In this document: positions 6,738 through 7,440 of the stretch, in pieces
Layout: every line of letters starts with the position of its first letter
Numbering within the stretch: position 1 is the first letter of the stretch
Assembly (NCBI GenBank): GCA_030630015.1
Contig: DAOVNV010000121.1
Span: forward strand, 1-7,440
Origin: Desulfuromonadales bacterium
Lineage (GTDB): Bacteria; Desulfobacterota; Desulfuromonadia; Desulfuromonadales; BM103
Direction of reading: 5' to 3'
Length of the DNA: 7,440 nucleotides
Translations under genes and position numbers: made by a program
The notes under the pieces: generated by a model
The model's database searches: none
What the model saw: only the letters and a program-made list of their open reading frames with translations
What the model was told of the DNA's origin: nothing

Positions 6738-7440
6738 TGCCGGGCCTCCGACACTTGCGGCCGCAACAGCATGCCATCAGCAGCTCCGGACAGGTTGGTC
6801 AGAACGATCCGTTCGCCCTCTTCCAGGCCGGCGGAAACCAGGATTTCATCACGCTCGCGACGCACGATTTCCACCTTGCGCATCCTGAGCTTGTCCTCTG
6901 CATCCACCACCCAGACCGTGTCATCATCATGCAGGGCCAGACGCGGTATCGCGGTAATCTTATCCAGCAAACTGCCCTTGACGAGCACCCTGACAAAGGT
7001 CCCCGGGGCCAGATCTGGTCCTGCGGCCTGCATGGCATTGCGCTGCCCGAAAGGATCTGCGACGCTGATCACCAAGCTGGCCATCCGGTTGCGCGGGTCG
7101 ATATCCCCGAGGACGCGGTTGACCCTGCCCTGCCAGGGATAAACCTGGGTGCCGACTTCGAGCATGACCTCGGCGGATGAACCTGCTTGCGAGCCGCCCT
7201 GGCCCGGGATCTGCAGCCACTCAAGCTCCTCCAGCGGCAAGGAGACGATAATTTCCGCCTCGTCCGTGCCGGCAATGGTCGCGACACTGCTTCCCGACTT
7301 GACGTACTGCCCGGCATCAACATGTTCGCTGCGCACATAGCTGTTGAACGGTGCGACGATGCGGGTCCTTTTCAGAGCAAGTTTAGACTGCTCGACCGCC
7401 GCTCTGGCCGCTGCCCGCTGGGCCTCGGCACTCTTCATCT
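6734..7440 (-). CDS. RND efflux periplasmic adaptor (membrane fusion protein), C-terminal part
   Basis: About 235 codons are visible; the 5' part, including signal peptide and first half of the hairpin, lies beyond the right edge, so no start is assigned. The adaptor bridges the RND permease and an outer-membrane channel. The visible order fits the HlyD/AcrA family: the end of the alpha-helical coiled coil, rich in Ala, Gln and Arg (AEAQRAAARAAVEQSKLALK); the second half of the lipoyl/barrel-sandwich domain with TRIVAPFNSYVRSEHVDAGQ and YVKSGSSVATIAG, where I-x-A-P-F and the V-x-x-G-x-x-V-x-x-G pattern are typical; a beta-barrel domain with a valine-rich LAPGTFVRVLVKG; and a membrane-proximal domain with IPRLALHDDDTVWVVDAEDKLRMRKVEI and GLEEGERIVLTNL. 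The stop codon overlaps the permease start by 4 nt. Nothing suggests damage in the visible part. Confidence 0.93.
   Translation of the reverse strand, partial: MKSAEAQRAAARAAVEQSKLALKRTRIVAPFNSYVRSEHVDAGQYVKSGSSVATIAGTDEAEIIVSLPLEELEWLQIPGQGGSQAGSSAEVMLEVGTQVYPWQGRVNRVLGDIDPRNRMASLVISVADPFGQRNAMQAAGPDLAPGTFVRVLVKGSLLDKITAIPRLALHDDDTVWVVDAEDKLRMRKVEIVRRERDEILVSAGLEEGERIVLTNLSGAADGMLLRPQVSEARQ
6745..6749 (-). promoter_or_regulatory. Internal Shine-Dalgarno site of the RND permease gene
   Basis: Minus-strand GGAGG lies within the last codons of the adaptor gene, 7 nt before the permease ATG. Together with the ATGA overlap it points to coupled translation from one mRNA. Confidence 0.7.

Overview
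The window reads as a compact, fully minus-strand stretch of a Gram-negative bacterial chromosome. A tripartite RND efflux system (periplasmic adaptor plus inner-membrane permease) and a lipoprotein with a type II signal peptide imply an outer membrane. Base composition is moderately GC-rich. The style of the RND permease and the ClsC-like lipoprotein would fit a proteobacterium or relative, perhaps of the Desulfuromonadales/Geobacterales kind. That placement is an impression from protein style, not a measured result.

Layout, in the direction of transcription (right to left): (1) the C-terminal part of a membrane fusion (adaptor) protein, entering from the right edge; (2) a complete 1054-residue RND permease whose start codon overlaps the adaptor stop by 4 nt (ATGA); (3) after a gap of about 90 nt holding a strong imperfect hairpin, a complete 622-residue phospholipase D superfamily lipoprotein with two HKD motifs, resembling ClsC-type cardiolipin synthases; (4) after about 100 nt, a 437-residue protein that carries marks of an archaeo-eukaryotic-type primase (AEP) fold but fits no gene name I know; (5) after 65 nt, the first 43 codons of ttcA, a PP-loop tRNA 2-thiocytidine synthetase, running off the left edge.

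The adaptor and permease clearly form one translationally coupled unit; the outer-membrane channel would have to lie outside the window. The PLD lipoprotein may be co-transcribed with them and would act in the same envelope compartment. The primase-like gene and ttcA may form a second unit concerned with nucleic acids, although no convincing promoter or U-tract terminator separates the genes. No rRNA, tRNA, CRISPR array, insertion sequence or phage gene was seen, and no gap between genes exceeds about 105 nt. The most unusual item is the stand-alone primase-like protein next to ttcA.
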